A stretch of DNA of 64,000 nt from DASSUW01 sp963830725 (GTDB lineage Bacteria; Actinomycetota; Thermoleophilia; Solirubrobacterales; Solirubrobacteraceae): assembly GCA_963830725.1 (NCBI GenBank), contig CAWHNO010000002.1:310001-374000 (forward strand), read 5' to 3'. A program made the position numbers and the translations under genes. The notes under the pieces are model-generated. The model searched no databases. It had not been told where the DNA came from and worked only from the letters and a program-made list of their open reading frames with translations. Below are positions 7,970 to 18,536 of the stretch, one piece after another. Numbering within the stretch: position 1 is the stretch's first letter; the number at the start of each line of letters is the position of its first letter.

Positions 7970-10356
7970 ATGAAGAAGGTATGGCTGCTGGTGCTGGCCC
8001 TTGTCGTGATCAACGCAGGGGTGATCGTCGTGCTGGCCGCAGGCGGTGCCGGCGGGGACGACCTGACCTCGGCGGTCCGTGCGTCCGCCGAAGGCGAAGG
8101 CGAGGAGGAAGAGGAGGAGGGCGGGCTCGGCCCGGCCGAGCCGGACGACTACTTCCTGTTCCAGCGCTCGAGCGGCGGCGACCTTCCGCGCAGTTCGGAC
8201 TTCACGCGCGCCGTCCGCCAGGCGCGCGCCGTGCGCGCCACCGGCGCCTTGACGGCCGGCGCGGAAGCCACATGGGAGCTCGAGGGACCGACCAACATCG
8301 GTGGCCGGCTGACCGACCTCGCGATCGATCCGAGCGACCCGGACACGGTCTACGTCGCGGCAGCGACGGGCGGCGTCTGGAAGTCCACCGACGGCGGCGC
8401 GACGGTGCAGAAGGCGTGGGACGACGACGACGCGCAGGCGATCGGTGCGATCGCGATCGGTCCCGACGGCGCGGTGTGGGCCGGAACCGGCGAGCTGAAC
8501 CCGGGCGGCGGCAGCATCACGTTCGGGGGCTCCGGCATCTACCGGTCCGACGACGGCGGCCAGACGTGGAAACGCCGCGGCCTCGAGGACAGCGGCACCA
8601 CCGGCCGGATCGTCGTCGACCCGACCGATCCGGACACGATCTACGTGGCCGCCGGTGGGTCGCTGTTCAACCCCGGCGGCGAGCGCGGCATCTACCGCTC
8701 CACCAACGGCGGCGCGTCGTGGCGGCTGGTGCTGGCGCCCGAGACGCCGTTCACCGGCGGCGCCGACCTGGTGATGGACCCGACCGACCCCGACCGCCTG
8801 TACGCCGCTATGTGGGATCACCGGCGCGAGCCCGACGTGCGCACGTACGGCGGCGTCGGCTCGGGCCTGTTCCGCACCGACGACGGCGGCGACACCTGGA
8901 AGCGGCTCGAGAACGTGCTGACCAAGACGCCGGCAGGCCCGAGCGGGCCGGCCGACGAGAGCGGCCTGGAGAGCGACGAGACGCTCGGCCGGATCGGCGT
9001 CGCGGTGGCGCCGAACGACCCGAACCGGGTGTACGTCATCACGACGCACACGTTCGGCCAGGACAAGGGCTTCTACGTGTCCAATGACGCCGGCGAGTCG
9101 TTCAACACGGCGGCGCGGCCCGGGCTCCCAGGGCGGCTTCGGCTGGTGGTTCGGCCGCATCTGGGTCGACCCGGCGAACCAGGACCACCTGTTCGTGGCC
9201 GGCGTGAACCTGCGCCAGTCGTTCGACGGCGGTCTCGACGTGGGGCAACTCCGGGCGGCGTGCACGCCGACCAGCACGGTCTGCAGTGGGACGACGAGGT
9301 CGAGCCGACCTCGTGTACCTCGGCAACGACGGCGGCCTCTACCGCTCCGACGACGAACGGCGCCACGCGGACGTGGACGAAGGCGACCCACGAGCCGTAC
9401 ACGCAGCACTACCAGGTCGAGGTCGCCGAGACCGATCCGACCCGGGTCACCGGCGGCACGCAGGACAACGGCTGCATCCGCTCGTGGCCGGGCGCGCCTA
9501 CTCAGTGGAACGACTACGGCTGCGGCGACGGCGAGTACGTCCCGATCGACTGGAGCGACGCGCGGATCTTCTACGGCTGCTCGCAGTACGGGGCCTGCCG
9601 GCGCTACGACGAGCGCAGCGGCACGCTCACCAGCACGAACATCCAGGACGGCACGACATCGATCCGGTTCAACTGGCACGCCCCGCTGGTGATCGATCCC
9701 AACGACCCGTCGGTCATCTACTTCGGCGGCAACCAGCTCCACCGCTCCACCGACCGCGGGGACACCTGGTCGCTGATCAGCCCGGCGGAACAGAACTACC
9801 TGACCGGCACGTTCGAGCCCGGACGCAACGACCCGATCTACTTCCGCTGGGGCACACTGACCACGATCTCGGTGTCGAAGACCGCGCCGCAGACGATCTA
9901 CGTCGGCACCGACACCGGCAGGCTCTGGAAGACCGAGAACCTCGGCACCACCTGGACCGAGTTCACCGGCAAGGGGCTGCCGGACCGCTGGGTGACGCGC
10001 GTCGGCGATCGACCCGCGGGACGAGGACGTCGTGTACGCGACGTTCTCGGGCTTCCGCAACGGCGAGGACGCGGCGCACGTGTTCAAGACGACAGACGGC
10101 GGCGAGACCTGGGCGAACATCAGCGGCAACCTCCCGAACGCCCCGGTCAACGACGTCGTGGTCGACGTCGAGCGCGACACCGTGCACGTGGGCTCCGACG
10201 TCGGGGTCTTCACGCTCAAGAACGGCAAGAAGAACTGGAAGGCGACCGGACGACGGCCTGCCGCTCGCGCCGGTGCTCGACCTGCGCCTGCACGAGCCGT
10301 CCGACACGCTGTACGCCGGCACGTTCGGGCGCAGCGTCTGGAAGGCGGGCCTCTGA
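7970..10356 (+). CDS. secreted BNR/Asp-box repeat (sortilin/VPS10-like beta-propeller) protein, broken by about seven indels
   Basis: The ATG at 7970 follows a GGAGGCGGAGG Shine-Dalgarno. The product starts with an N-terminal anchor or signal (WLLVLALVVINAGVIVVLA), a Glu-rich linker, then a propeller of repeats with Asp-box motifs: STDGGAT, SDDGGQTW, STNGGASW, TDDGGDTW, STDRGDTW and TTDGGETW. Blades also carry the phrase DPTDPDTIYVAAG. The family includes glycosidases and sugar- or protein-binding propellers; no catalytic residues could be assigned. Frame changes occur near 9121, 9233, 9256, 9305, 9350, 10010 and 10245. Joined, the protein is ~793 residues and ends at 10354-10356. The next gene starts in a CTGA overlap, so it may be translationally coupled to the sugar transporter. 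Confidence 0.8.
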
Positions 10357-11161
10357 GGGCACTCTCCGCCGCGCTCGTCGCCGCACTGCTCTCGGTGCCG
10401 CTCGCCGTGATGGTGCTCGGCGCCCTTCCACGAGCCCGGCCGGCCGCCGCCGGTCGGGCTCGAGCTGGTGCCGGAGTCGCCGTCGCTCGCCGCGTTCGAG
10501 CGCGCGGCCGACCTCGTGCCGCTGTGGCGGCAGCTGCTCAACTCGCTCACCGTGGTCGCGATCGCGGTGCCGCTGACCGTGGTCTGCGCCTCGATGGCCG
10601 GGTTCGCGATGACGCGCCTGCGCGGGCGTGCGCACGCGATCGCGATCGGCTTCACGCTGGTGTGCCTGACGATCCCGCTGGCCGCCCTGTGGGTGCCGCG
10701 GTTCGCGATCTTCCGCTCGCTCGGGGTGCTCGACACCTACGTGCCGCTGATCGCGCCCGCGCTGGTCGGCACGTCGCCGCTGCTCGTGCTGCTCTGCTAC
10801 TGGAGCGCGCGCGGGATCCCGCGACGACCTGATCGACGCCGCGCGGCTCGCGGGGCTCGGGCCGCTGCGCGTGTGGTGGCGGGTGGTGGTCCCGCTCACG
10901 CGCGCGACGCTGCTGGCGGTGGGCGCGCTCGCGTTCGTCGCGCACTGGAGCAACTTCGTCGAGCCGCTGCTGTACCTGTTCGACACGGCGAAGGCGACGC
11001 TGCCGATCGGGCTGAGCTCGCTGCGACAGCTCGGGCCGACCGACGTGCCGGTGCTGCTGGCCGGCGCGCTCATCGCCGCCGTGCCGCCGGTGATCGCATT
11101 CGCACTCGCGCAGCGGGCGGTGCTGGCACCGGCCCGCGAGGCGGATTGGATCGGCCGGTGA
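10353..11161 (+). CDS. sugar ABC transporter permease (MalG/UgpE type, two insertions)
   Basis: A binding-protein-dependent inner-membrane permease of ~269 residues. Helices: ALVAALLSVPLAVMVLGAL, LLNSLTVVAIAVPLTVVCASMAGFAMTRL, FTLVCLTIPLAALWV and others. The cytoplasmic EAA-type loop reads DDLIDAARLAGLGPLRVWWRV, which contacts the ATPase. Extra bases lie near 10424 and 10822. No ATG, GTG or TTG fits the N-terminus; an in-frame CTG at 10353 overlaps the previous stop as CTGA. With the following lipoprotein, ATPase and second permease it forms a CUT1-type carbohydrate importer. Confidence 0.85.
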
Positions 11162-12397
11162 AGCGGCTCGCGACGATCGCGCTGGTGGCGCTGCTCGGCC
11201 GGCTGCGGCTCCGACGGCGGCGGCGACGGCGGGCGGCGCCTCGATCACGTTCCAGGTCACCGGCGACCCGGAAGAGACGCGCGTCTACCGCGAGCTCGCC
11301 GAGCTCTACCAGCGGCAGACCGGCCGGCACGGTCGAGGTCGTCGAGGTCCCCGAGCGCGACGTCCACCTGGCCAAGCTCGCCACCAGCTTCTCGGCCGGC
11401 CGGCCGCCGGACGTGTTCCTGCTCAACTACCGCCACATGGGCGGCCTCGCCGCGCGCGGGGCGATCGATCCCGGCCGGGCCGCGGCTCGACGGCTCGGAC
11501 GCGTTCGCGCGCGAGGACTTCTACCCGCTGCCGCTGAAGGCGTTCGAGTTCGGCGGCGAGCTCCAGTGCCTGCCGCAGAACGCCTCGAGCCTGGTCGTCT
11601 ACTACAACGTCGACGCGTTCCGGAAGGCGGGCGTGCCGCGGCCCGGCAAGTCGTGGAGCTACGAGCAGCTTCACCGCCGCGGCGAAGACGCTCACCGGCG
11701 AGGGCCGCCACGGCGTCGGCATCGACGTCAGCCTGATCCGCACCGCGCCGTGGGTCTGGGGCGCGGGCGGCGAGCTGGTCGACGACGAGGACCGGCCGAC
11801 GCGCCTGCTGCTCGACACGCCGGAGGGCCGCCGCGGCCTCGAGCGGCTGCTCGCCCTGCGCCGCAACGGCTGGTCGCCGACCGCCGACGAGGCCGACGCC
11901 AAGCCGGTCGACGAGCGCTTCCTCGACGGCAGCGTGGCGATGCTGCTGTCGTCGCGGCGCGACGTGCCCCTGCTGCGCACGATCACAGGCTTCGAGTGGG
12001 ACGTGGCGCCGTTCCCGACCGACGTCGAGCCGGCCAGCGTGCTGCACTCCGACGGCTTCTGCGTGGCCAAGGGCGCGGACACCGACGCCGCCTGGGAGTG
12101 GATCGAGTTCGCGCTCGGCCCCGAGGGCCAGAAGGTGCTGGCACGCTCGGGTCGCAGCGTGCCGTCCCTGCGCGCGGTGGCGGAGTCGCCCGCCTTCCTC
12201 GAGCCCGGCGACCCGCCGGCCAGCTCGCGAGTGTTCCTCGACGCGCTCGAGCACATGCACCGCCTCCCGACGACCGAGAACTGGGTCGAGCTCGAGCAGC
12301 GCGCCGACGACGTGCTCGCAGGAGCTCTACTACGGCCGGATCGCGATCGACGCGGCACTCGAGCGGCTCGGCGCGGGAGACGGACGGCAAGTTCTGA
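11158..12397 (+). CDS. sugar ABC transporter substrate-binding lipoprotein (seven insertions)
   Basis: A family 1 extracellular solute-binding protein of ~410 residues. The GTG start overlaps the permease stop (GTGA). A type II signal peptide is visible once an extra C near 11203 is removed: LATIALVALLGGCGSDGGG, with lipobox LGGC. Family features include the N-terminal ITFQVTGDPEETRVYREL, PPDVFLLNYRHMGGL, and the C-terminal lobe with SDGFCVAKGADTDAAWEWIEF. Other extra bases fall near 11245, 11330, 11490, 11672, 12321 and 12385; total length agrees with seven insertions. It would capture an unidentified carbohydrate outside the membrane for the flanking permeases. Confidence 0.84.
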
Positions 12398-13435
12398 GCG
12401 CGCGCCTCGAGGTGGAGGGCGTGGCACGGCGCTTCGGGCGCGTGGAGGCGCTGCGCGGGGTCGACCTCGCGGTCGAGCCGGGCGAGCTGGTCGCGGTGCT
12501 CGGCGCGTCCGGCTCCGGCAAGTCGACGCTGCTGCGCACGATCGCCGGGCTCGAGCCCGCGGACGCCGGGCGCGTGCTGATCGACGGGCGCGACCAGGCG
12601 GATGTGCCGCCGCCGCAGCGTGGCGTGGCGATGGTGTTCCAGAGCTTCGCGCTGTTCCCGCATCTGTCGGTCGAGCGCAACATCGGCTTCGGGCTGCGGG
12701 CGCGGCGGGAGCCGGACGCGGCCGAGCGCGTGCGCGAGGCGGCGCGGATCGTGCGGCTCGAGGAGGTGCTCGACCGCCGCCCCGGCGAGCTGTCCGGCGG
12801 CGAGCGCCAGCGCGTGGCGCTCGCCCGCGCGCTGGCGGCGCGGCCGCGCGTGCTGCTGCTCGACGAGCCGCTCTCGAACCTCGACGCGCAGCTGCGCGCC
12901 GAGCACGCGGACGGAGATCCGGCGGCTGCAGGAGCAGACCGCCGTCACGACGCTGCACGTCACCCACGACCAGGACGAGGCGCTCGCGCTCGGCCACCGG
13001 GTCGCGGTGCTGCGCGACGGCCGCGTGGAGCAGGTCGGGACGCCGGATGAGATCTGGGAGCGGCCGGCGAGCACGTGGGTCGCGCGGTTCGTCGGCACGC
13101 CGCCGATGAACATCGTGCAGGCCCCGATCGCCGGCCTCGACCTCCCGCACGGGAACCCGGCCGCGCCCACGACCTCGTGCCGCCCGCCCACGACCTCGTC
13201 GGCTTCCGCGCCGAGGACGCGCTCGCCGAGCCGGTGCCGGACGGTTCGGAGATCGTGTTCGAGCTCGCCGAGAGGGTCGGCGCCGAGCGGCTGTGGCACC
13301 TGCGCGCCGGCGACGAGGCCGTCGTCGTGCGCGCGCCGGACGGCCTGCCGACGCCGGCGCCCGGCGCGCCGGTGCGCGTGCGCGCCGACGACGGTCCGGC
13401 GGTTCGACCCCGACAGCGGGCAGGCGCTGCCGTGA
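12394..13435 (+). CDS. sugar ABC transporter ATP-binding protein (MalK/UgpC type, three indels)
   Basis: The ATPase of the importer, ~346 residues. Walker A GASGSGKST, Q-loop FQSFALFPHL, signature LSGGERQRVALARAL, Walker B VLLLDEPLSNLDAQLR and the H-loop HVTHDQDEAL are all present, followed by a TOBE-type regulatory domain (PDGSEIVFELAERVGAERLWHLRAG). Frames change near 12914 (insertion), 13163 (deletion) and 13400 (insertion). An in-frame CTG at 12394 overlaps the lipoprotein stop as CTGA; the next GTG is at 12412 and would trim the first beta strand. The following permease starts in the overlap GTGA. Confidence 0.86.
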
Positions 13436-14311
13436 GCGAGCGCCGCCAGCTCGCGCTCATGCTGGCGCCGTACGTGGCGGGCGCGCTGCTGCTGTTCGTG
13501 ATCCCGGCTCAGCTGTCGTTCGCGCTCGCGCTCACCGACGCTGACCTGCTGACGACGCCGGACTATGTCGGCCTCCAGAACCTGCGCGCGCTGCTGCACG
13601 ACCCCGTGCTCGCCGAGGTGCTGTGGCGGTCGGCGCTGTTCGTCGCGGTGGTCGTGCCGCTGCGGCTGGCGCTCGCCACCGGCTTCGCGCTGCTCCTGCA
13701 CGCCCGCTTCACGGGCGCCGGCGGGGCGCGGACGGCCGCTTTCTCTCCGAGCGTGATCCCCGACACCGCATACGCGCTCGTCTGGCTGTTCCTGCTCAAC
13801 CCCCTGTACGGGCCGATCAACGCGCTGCTCGGCGTGTTCGGTCATCGGGCCGGTGTCGTGGTTCTCGGACGGCGACGCGGCGTTCGCGGCGATCGTGCTG
13901 ATGACCGCGTTCACGGTCGGCGAGTCGTTCATCGTCGCGCTCGCCGCGCGCCAGGAGCTGCCGGCGGAGCTGTACGCGGTCGCGCGCCTCGAGGGCGCGG
14001 GCATCTGGTACGTGCTGCGCGTGGTCACGCTCCCGCTGATGGCGCCGGTGCTGCTCCTGCTGGCGACGCGCGACGTCGCGGTCAGCCTGCAGGCGGCGTT
14101 CACGTCGGTGTACCTGCTGACCGACGGCGGGCCCGACCGCGCGACGCTGCTGCTGCCGGTCTACTCGTTCGACAAGGGCTTCGAGCAGTTCCAGTACGGC
14201 TACGCGAGCGCGATGATGCTGATCGCGTTCCTCGGCTGCCTCTCGCTCGCGCTCCTGCAGTACCTGGTGGTACGGCGCCGGCGGCTCGGGCTCACGGGCA
14301 GCGGACGGTGA
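13432..14311 (+). CDS. sugar ABC transporter permease (MalF/UgpA type, one insertion)
   Basis: The second permease of the importer, ~292 residues from the GTG at 13432, which overlaps the ATPase stop. Six helices are visible, starting LMLAPYVAGALLLFVIPAQLSF, with the family phrase SVIPDTAYALVWLFLLNPLYGPINALLG. The EAA loop reads LPAELYAVARLEGAGIWYVLRVVTLPLM. One extra base near 13842 splits GVFG from IGPVSWFSDGDAAFAAI. The MalF-like permease comes last here, an unusual order, since most CUT1 operons place both permeases together. Its 3' end overlaps a convergent gene by 20 bases. Confidence 0.85.
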
Positions 14312-14983
14312 GCGCGTTGTCGCGCTCGTTGCGCTCGTCGACAGGTCGAGCGGGTCGGCCGTCGCCGTCACGGGCGTGCCCGGCTGGCACGCCGGCCCGT
14401 CGGCCTCGATCAGCCGCTCCTCGCCCGGCGCGAGGATCGGCGACCACGAGCGGCGCGAGGCCGGTGATCTGAGAGGTCGAAGGCGCCGGTCGCGCTGCGG
14501 CCGGTGTTGGCCACGAGCACGACGTAGGACTGCCGCCCTCGACCGACAGCGCCGAGCAGCTTCAGGTTCGGCCGGTGGTCGGGCTGCCAGCAGGCGCGCG
14601 AGCGCGCCCTGGCGCGCGCGATCGTGCGCGCCGTCCTCGTCGATCCAGCGGAAGCGCACGAACGCGCGGTAGTAGCGACGGGCCGACGAGCTTGGTCACG
14701 TCCGGTCGGAGATGAAGCGCGTGGTCTCGGCGGCGGCCGTCCGCCAGCCGGCGAGCTCGGGCGCGGCGACCCGCCGCCAGACCCGCCCGGGCTTGCGCGC
14801 CTCGAGCGAGTAGCGCAGCTTCATGCGCTCGGCGCCGGGGATCTGCTCCATGCGTGCCTCGAACGACGCCGTCCGGTCCTTGGGCGCGCAGGCGGTCAGG
14901 CTCACGCTCGCCGTGCCGGCGGCCGCCGCCGAGGCGGGCGCGAGCAGGACGACGAGCGCGGTGATGAGCGCGGAACGAAGCAT
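14292..14983 (-). CDS. secreted protein with CARDB-like C-terminal domain, several indels
   Basis: Starts at the ATG at 14983 with a clear signal peptide (MLRSALITALVVLLAPASAAAA). The mature part begins GTASVSLTACAPKDRTASF and contains MEQIPGAERMKLRYSLEAR. After frame changes near 14700, 14670, 14590, 14475, 14440 and 14345, the sequence continues TKLVGP, RYYRAFVRFRWIDEDG and ends VDERNERDNALTVRCP. That ending is typical of CARDB adhesion-like domains, where a Val-Asp-Glu...Asn-Asn/Asp-Asn strand closes the fold. Function unknown; likely a cell-surface or exported protein. It is convergent with the permease gene. Confidence 0.65.
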
Positions 14984-15020
14984 GGGCTCCCCATAACGCC
15001 GCGGGAGCCCACGAGTTTCG

Positions 15021-16718
15021 CTACGTGATCTGGTACATGGGGCCGTCGCCGCCCTCGGGCGGGAGTCAGGCGGCCGCCCTTGGCCGTGATCGCCCCGCAC
15101 TGCACGCAGTTCGAGGGGTTGACGATCAGCTCGACGTGCCCGTTCTCGGGCGCATCGTCGGGAATCTCGTAGACGCCGGCCGGGCACATCCACGCCCAGG
15201 TCTCCGCGACCTCGCGCGGCACCCGCTTCTGGATCCGGATGTGGCTCGGCGCGTCGTCGCGCGTCGCGTTGCCGGTGAGGAAGACGCCCGACAGCTTGTC
15301 GAACGTGTACTTGCCGTCCGGCTTCGGATACCGCTTGTCACGGTCGGACGGCGCCACCGGGCTGTCGGCGTCGCGGTGCGTCGCCCAGTGCCCGCCCGGG
15401 AAGCGGCCCTTGCTGATCACCATCGCGTTGGTGATCGCGCCGCCGACGATCAGGCCCTTGGCGAACGGCTGCTTCATGTTGCGCGACTCCCACAGTCTCG
15501 CGCCCGATCTCGGACTCGTAGCACCGCGTCCTCGTAGGCCGAGAAGTCGGTCGAGCCGGCCTTGAGCTGCTCGTAGATCGTCTCGGCGGCCAGCATGCCG
15601 GAGCGGATCGCGTAGTGGATGCCCTTCAGGCGCGGCACGTTGACCATGCCGCCGGCGTCGCCGCACACGACCATGCCCGGCGCGTGCAGCCTGGGCATCG
15701 CCCAGTAGCCGCCCTCCGGGATCGCCTTCGCGCCCCAGGCGACGCGCTTGCCGCCCTCGAGGATCTTGCGCACGAGCGGGTGCAGCTTGAACTCCTGCAG
15801 CACGTCATGGACCGAGAGCCGCGCGTCCGTGTGATCGAGCCCGACCACGAACCCGATCGAGACCCTCGGCGTCTCGCCCTCGCGGTTCATGCCGTAGATC
15901 CAGGAGCCGCCGAACTCCTTCCACTTGGCGCCGGGGCGCAGCGGCCAGCCGAGCGTGTGGATGACCTTGGGGAGCGGCTTCTCGACCTCCCAGACCTCCT
16001 TGACGCCGAGCGCCCACACCTGCGGGTCGTTGCCCGCCAGGTCGAGCCCGCGCAGCGCGGCCCCGGTCAGGTGGCCCCAGCAGCCCTCGGCGAGCACGGT
16101 CGCCTTCGCCACGACGTCGGAGCCGGGCTCGAAGTTGGACTTCTCGCCGCCGTCCTTGTCGCGCCCCTTGTCGCCCGTCCGCACGCCGCGCACGACGCCG
16201 TCCTCGACCAGCAGCTTGTGGCCGGTGGTCTCGGTGAGGATGTAGGCGCCGGCCTCCTCGGCCTTCTCGGCCAGCCAGCGGTTGAGCTCGGCCAGCGCGA
16301 CCACGTGGTTGCCGTGGTTGCGGAACGGCGGCGGCGTCGGCTTGAGCGGGACCGCCCGCTTGCGGTTGAGCATGAAGTAGACGGTCTCGCCCTCGACCGG
16401 CCCGAACGACGGCCACGAGTCGTCGTCCGGGAACAGGTCGCGGATCGCGGACGGGTTCATGACCGCGCCGGAGAGCTGGTGGGCGCCCGCGGCCTTGCCC
16501 TTCTCGATCACCGCCACCGGCACCTCGCCGAGCTTCTCGGTCAGGTCCGGGTCGTCCTCGAGCAGCTGCAGCAGCCGGATCGCGCACGCGAGCCCCGCCT
16601 GGCCGCCCCCCACGATCGCGACGCCGACCTCGATCCGCTCGTCCTCGGGGTCGGTCGGCGGCCCGATGAACTCGTCCGCCGAGTCGACGGGCGGCGGGAA
16701 CTCGCTCGGTGAGGTCAC
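15021..16718 (-). CDS. electron-transfer flavoprotein:quinone oxidoreductase (FixC/ETF-QO, three insertions)
   Basis: A membrane-associated flavoprotein that passes electrons from reduced ETF to the quinone pool. The N-terminal FAD motif is VGVAIVGGGQAGLACAIRLL, followed by GAHQLSGAVMNP and AEGCWGHLTG; later come VCGDAGGMVNVPRLKGIHYAIRSG and the C-terminal ferredoxin-like part. Extra bases near 15523, 15497 and 15055 split the gene; joined it is 565 residues with stop TAG at 15021. The GTG at 16718 overlaps the etfA stop. In the Fe-S region, CPAGVYE and NCVQC are present but the third Cys of the usual CxxCxxC is replaced (CVQCGAITAKGG) and the loop is about four residues short, so cluster ligation looks altered. 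Confidence 0.9.
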
Positions 16719-17689
16719 GACCCCTTCTTCGCCTTCACGGCCTCGGTCAGCTTGGGGACGATCTTGTTGAGGTCGCCGACGATCCCGAGGTCGGAGAACT
16801 CGAAGATCGGGGCGTTGGAGTCCTTGTTGATCGCCACGATGTTCTCCGAGCCCTGCATGCCGACCTTGTGCTGGATCGCGCCGGAGATGCCGGCGGCCAG
16901 GTAGAGCTTCGGCGCCACCGTCTTGCCGGTCTGGCCGATCTGGCCCGCGTACGGGAACCAGCCGGCGTCGACCACCGCGCGGGTGGCCGCGACGGCGCCG
17001 CCGAGGGCGGAGGCCAGATCGTCGAGCTGCTTGAACCCGTCGGCGTTGCCGAGGCCGCGGCCGCCGGCCACGAGCACGTCGGCGTCCTCGATGTTGACGT
17101 CGGCGCCGCGCTGCTCGCCGCGCTGGACCATGGTGGCCTTCAGCGAGTGGGGCGCGTACTCGACGTCGACGTCCTCGACCGCGGCGGCGCCGGAGCCGGA
17201 CTCCGACGCCTCGAAGGCGTTCAGGCGGCCGATGATGACGCCCACCTTGGAGCGGTAGTGCACGTCGGCGACCTGCGAGTCCTGCAGGATCGGGCGGCGG
17301 GCGACGAGCTTGCCGTCGGCCACCTTGACCTCGGTGACCTCCATGCAGACGCCGGCGTCGAGCCGCGCGGCCAGGCCGGCGCCGATCTCGAAGCCGAGCA
17401 GGCCACCGCCGAACAGCAGGTACTCGTGACCGTTGTCCTCGACCACCTTGGCCATGGCGTCGACGACCGGCTGCGCGAGACCCTCGGGGCCCTCGGCGCG
17501 GAAGACCTTGGTCGCGCCGTAGGAGCCGAGCGAGCCGACCAGGTCGTCCGGCAGGCCGGCCTTGTCGCCGACCACGATCGCGTGGCACTCGGTGCCCAGC
17601 TCGGAGGCCAGGCGTGCGCCCTCGGAGACGGCGCCGAGCGAGTTCTTGTTGAAGGCGCCCTCGTAGTGCAGTGCGTAGACGAGGATCAT
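16715..17689 (-). CDS. etfA: electron-transfer flavoprotein alpha subunit
   Basis: A 324-residue ETF alpha subunit. The C-terminal FAD-binding domain shows GGRGLGNADGFKQL, GQIGQTGKTVAPKLYLA, GISGAIQHKVGM and IVAINKDSNAPIFEFSDLGIVGDL. It receives electrons from acyl-CoA dehydrogenases and passes them to ETF-QO; two acyl-CoA dehydrogenases lie elsewhere in the window. The ATG at 17689 overlaps the etfB stop (ATGA), and the stop overlaps the GTG of the ETF-QO gene, so the three subunits are translationally coupled. Confidence 0.96.
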   Translation of the reverse strand: MILVYALHYEGAFNKNSLGAVSEGARLASELGTECHAIVVGDKAGLPDDLVGSLGSYGATKVFRAEGPEGLAQPVVDAMAKVVEDNGHEYLLFGGGLLGFEIGAGLAARLDAGVCMEVTEVKVADGKLVARRPILQDSQVADVHYRSKVGVIIGRLNAFEASESGSGAAAVEDVDVEYAPHSLKATMVQRGEQRGADVNIEDADVLVAGGRGLGNADGFKQLDDLASALGGAVAATRAVVDAGWFPYAGQIGQTGKTVAPKLYLAAGISGAIQHKVGMQGSENIVAINKDSNAPIFEFSDLGIVGDLNKIVPKLTEAVKAKKGS

Positions 17690-18480
17690 GCGAGCAGCTT
17701 CCTTTCATCCAGCCACGCCACGATCTGCTCGACCGTCTCAGCGGTGTCCTCGTCCTCGATGATGCGGCCGGCCTCCTTCGCGGGGGGCGCGGCGAACTCC
17801 GAGCAGTGGGCGCGCGCGTTGTCGAAGCCGACGCGGTCGGCCTCGATGCCGGCGTCGCCGATCGACTTGGTGTCGAGCGGCTTCTTCTTGGCGCCCATGA
17901 TCGCCTTCAGCGACGGGTAGCGCGGCTCGTTGATGGCGTCGCCGACCGAGATCACGGCCGGCAGCTCGACGAGCACGGTGTCGTAGCCGTACTCGGCCTG
18001 GCGCTCGCAGCGCAGCTTGCCGTCCTCGACGTCGATCTTGATCACCTGCGTCAGCGACGGCATCTGCAGGTGGTCGGCCACGACGGCGCCGATCGTGTAG
18101 CACTCGCCGTCGTCGGACTGCTGGCCGAGCAGCACGATGTCGGGCGACTCGGCGTCGAGCGCCTTGGCGAGCGCGTAGCCGGTGCCGTTGACGTCCGAGC
18201 CGGCGAGCGCGTCGTCGGTCAACTGGACGGCGCGGTCGGCGCCGAGCGAGACGGCCTTGCGCAGCGCGCGCTCGGACGAGGCGGGGCCCATGGTGACCGC
18301 GACGACCTCGTCGACCTCGATCGCCCCGCCCTCCTTGAGCTGCATCGCCGCCTCGATGGCATGCGTGTCGAACGGGTTGAGGTTCTTCTCCCCGCTGCGG
18401 TCCAGCCGCCCCGTCGAGGGATTGATGCGCTTCTCGACGGCGGCGTCCGGCACCTCCTTCACCAGGACACAGATCTTCAC
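17686..18480 (-). CDS. etfB: electron-transfer flavoprotein beta subunit
   Basis: A 264-residue ETF beta subunit starting at a GTG (VKICVLVKEVPDA) with a GAGG ribosome site upstream. Characteristic stretches are NPFDTHAIEAAMQLKE, VVAVTMGPASSERALRKAVSLGADRA, and LLGQQSDDGECYTIGAVVADHL, the AMP/FAD-interface region. It leads the etfB-etfA-ETF-QO operon. A TetR-type palindrome at 18537-18552 lies about 57 bases upstream and may control the operon. Confidence 0.96.
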   Translation of the reverse strand: MKICVLVKEVPDAAVEKRINPSTGRLDRSGEKNLNPFDTHAIEAAMQLKEGGAIEVDEVVAVTMGPASSERALRKAVSLGADRAVQLTDDALAGSDVNGTGYALAKALDAESPDIVLLGQQSDDGECYTIGAVVADHLQMPSLTQVIKIDVEDGKLRCERQAEYGYDTVLVELPAVISVGDAINEPRYPSLKAIMGAKKKPLDTKSIGDAGIEADRVGFDNARAHCSEFAAPPAKEAGRIIEDEDTAETVEQIVAWLDERKLLA

Positions 18481-18536
18481 TGGGACACCTCATGATCGAA
18501 TAGCCCTTGCCCGAAACGCTGCTGCATCCTACCTCG

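Noticed and set aside
8100..8140. Glu-rich repeat near the start of the BNR protein as a possible satellite
   Set aside because: It is an ordinary acidic linker in a coding frame with no regular nucleotide period.
7970..15055. Programmed ribosomal frameshifting as the cause of the many frame changes
   Set aside because: There are too many sites, on both strands and in unrelated genes, with no common slippery heptamer or downstream structure; extra bases in G/C contexts fit sequencing error better.
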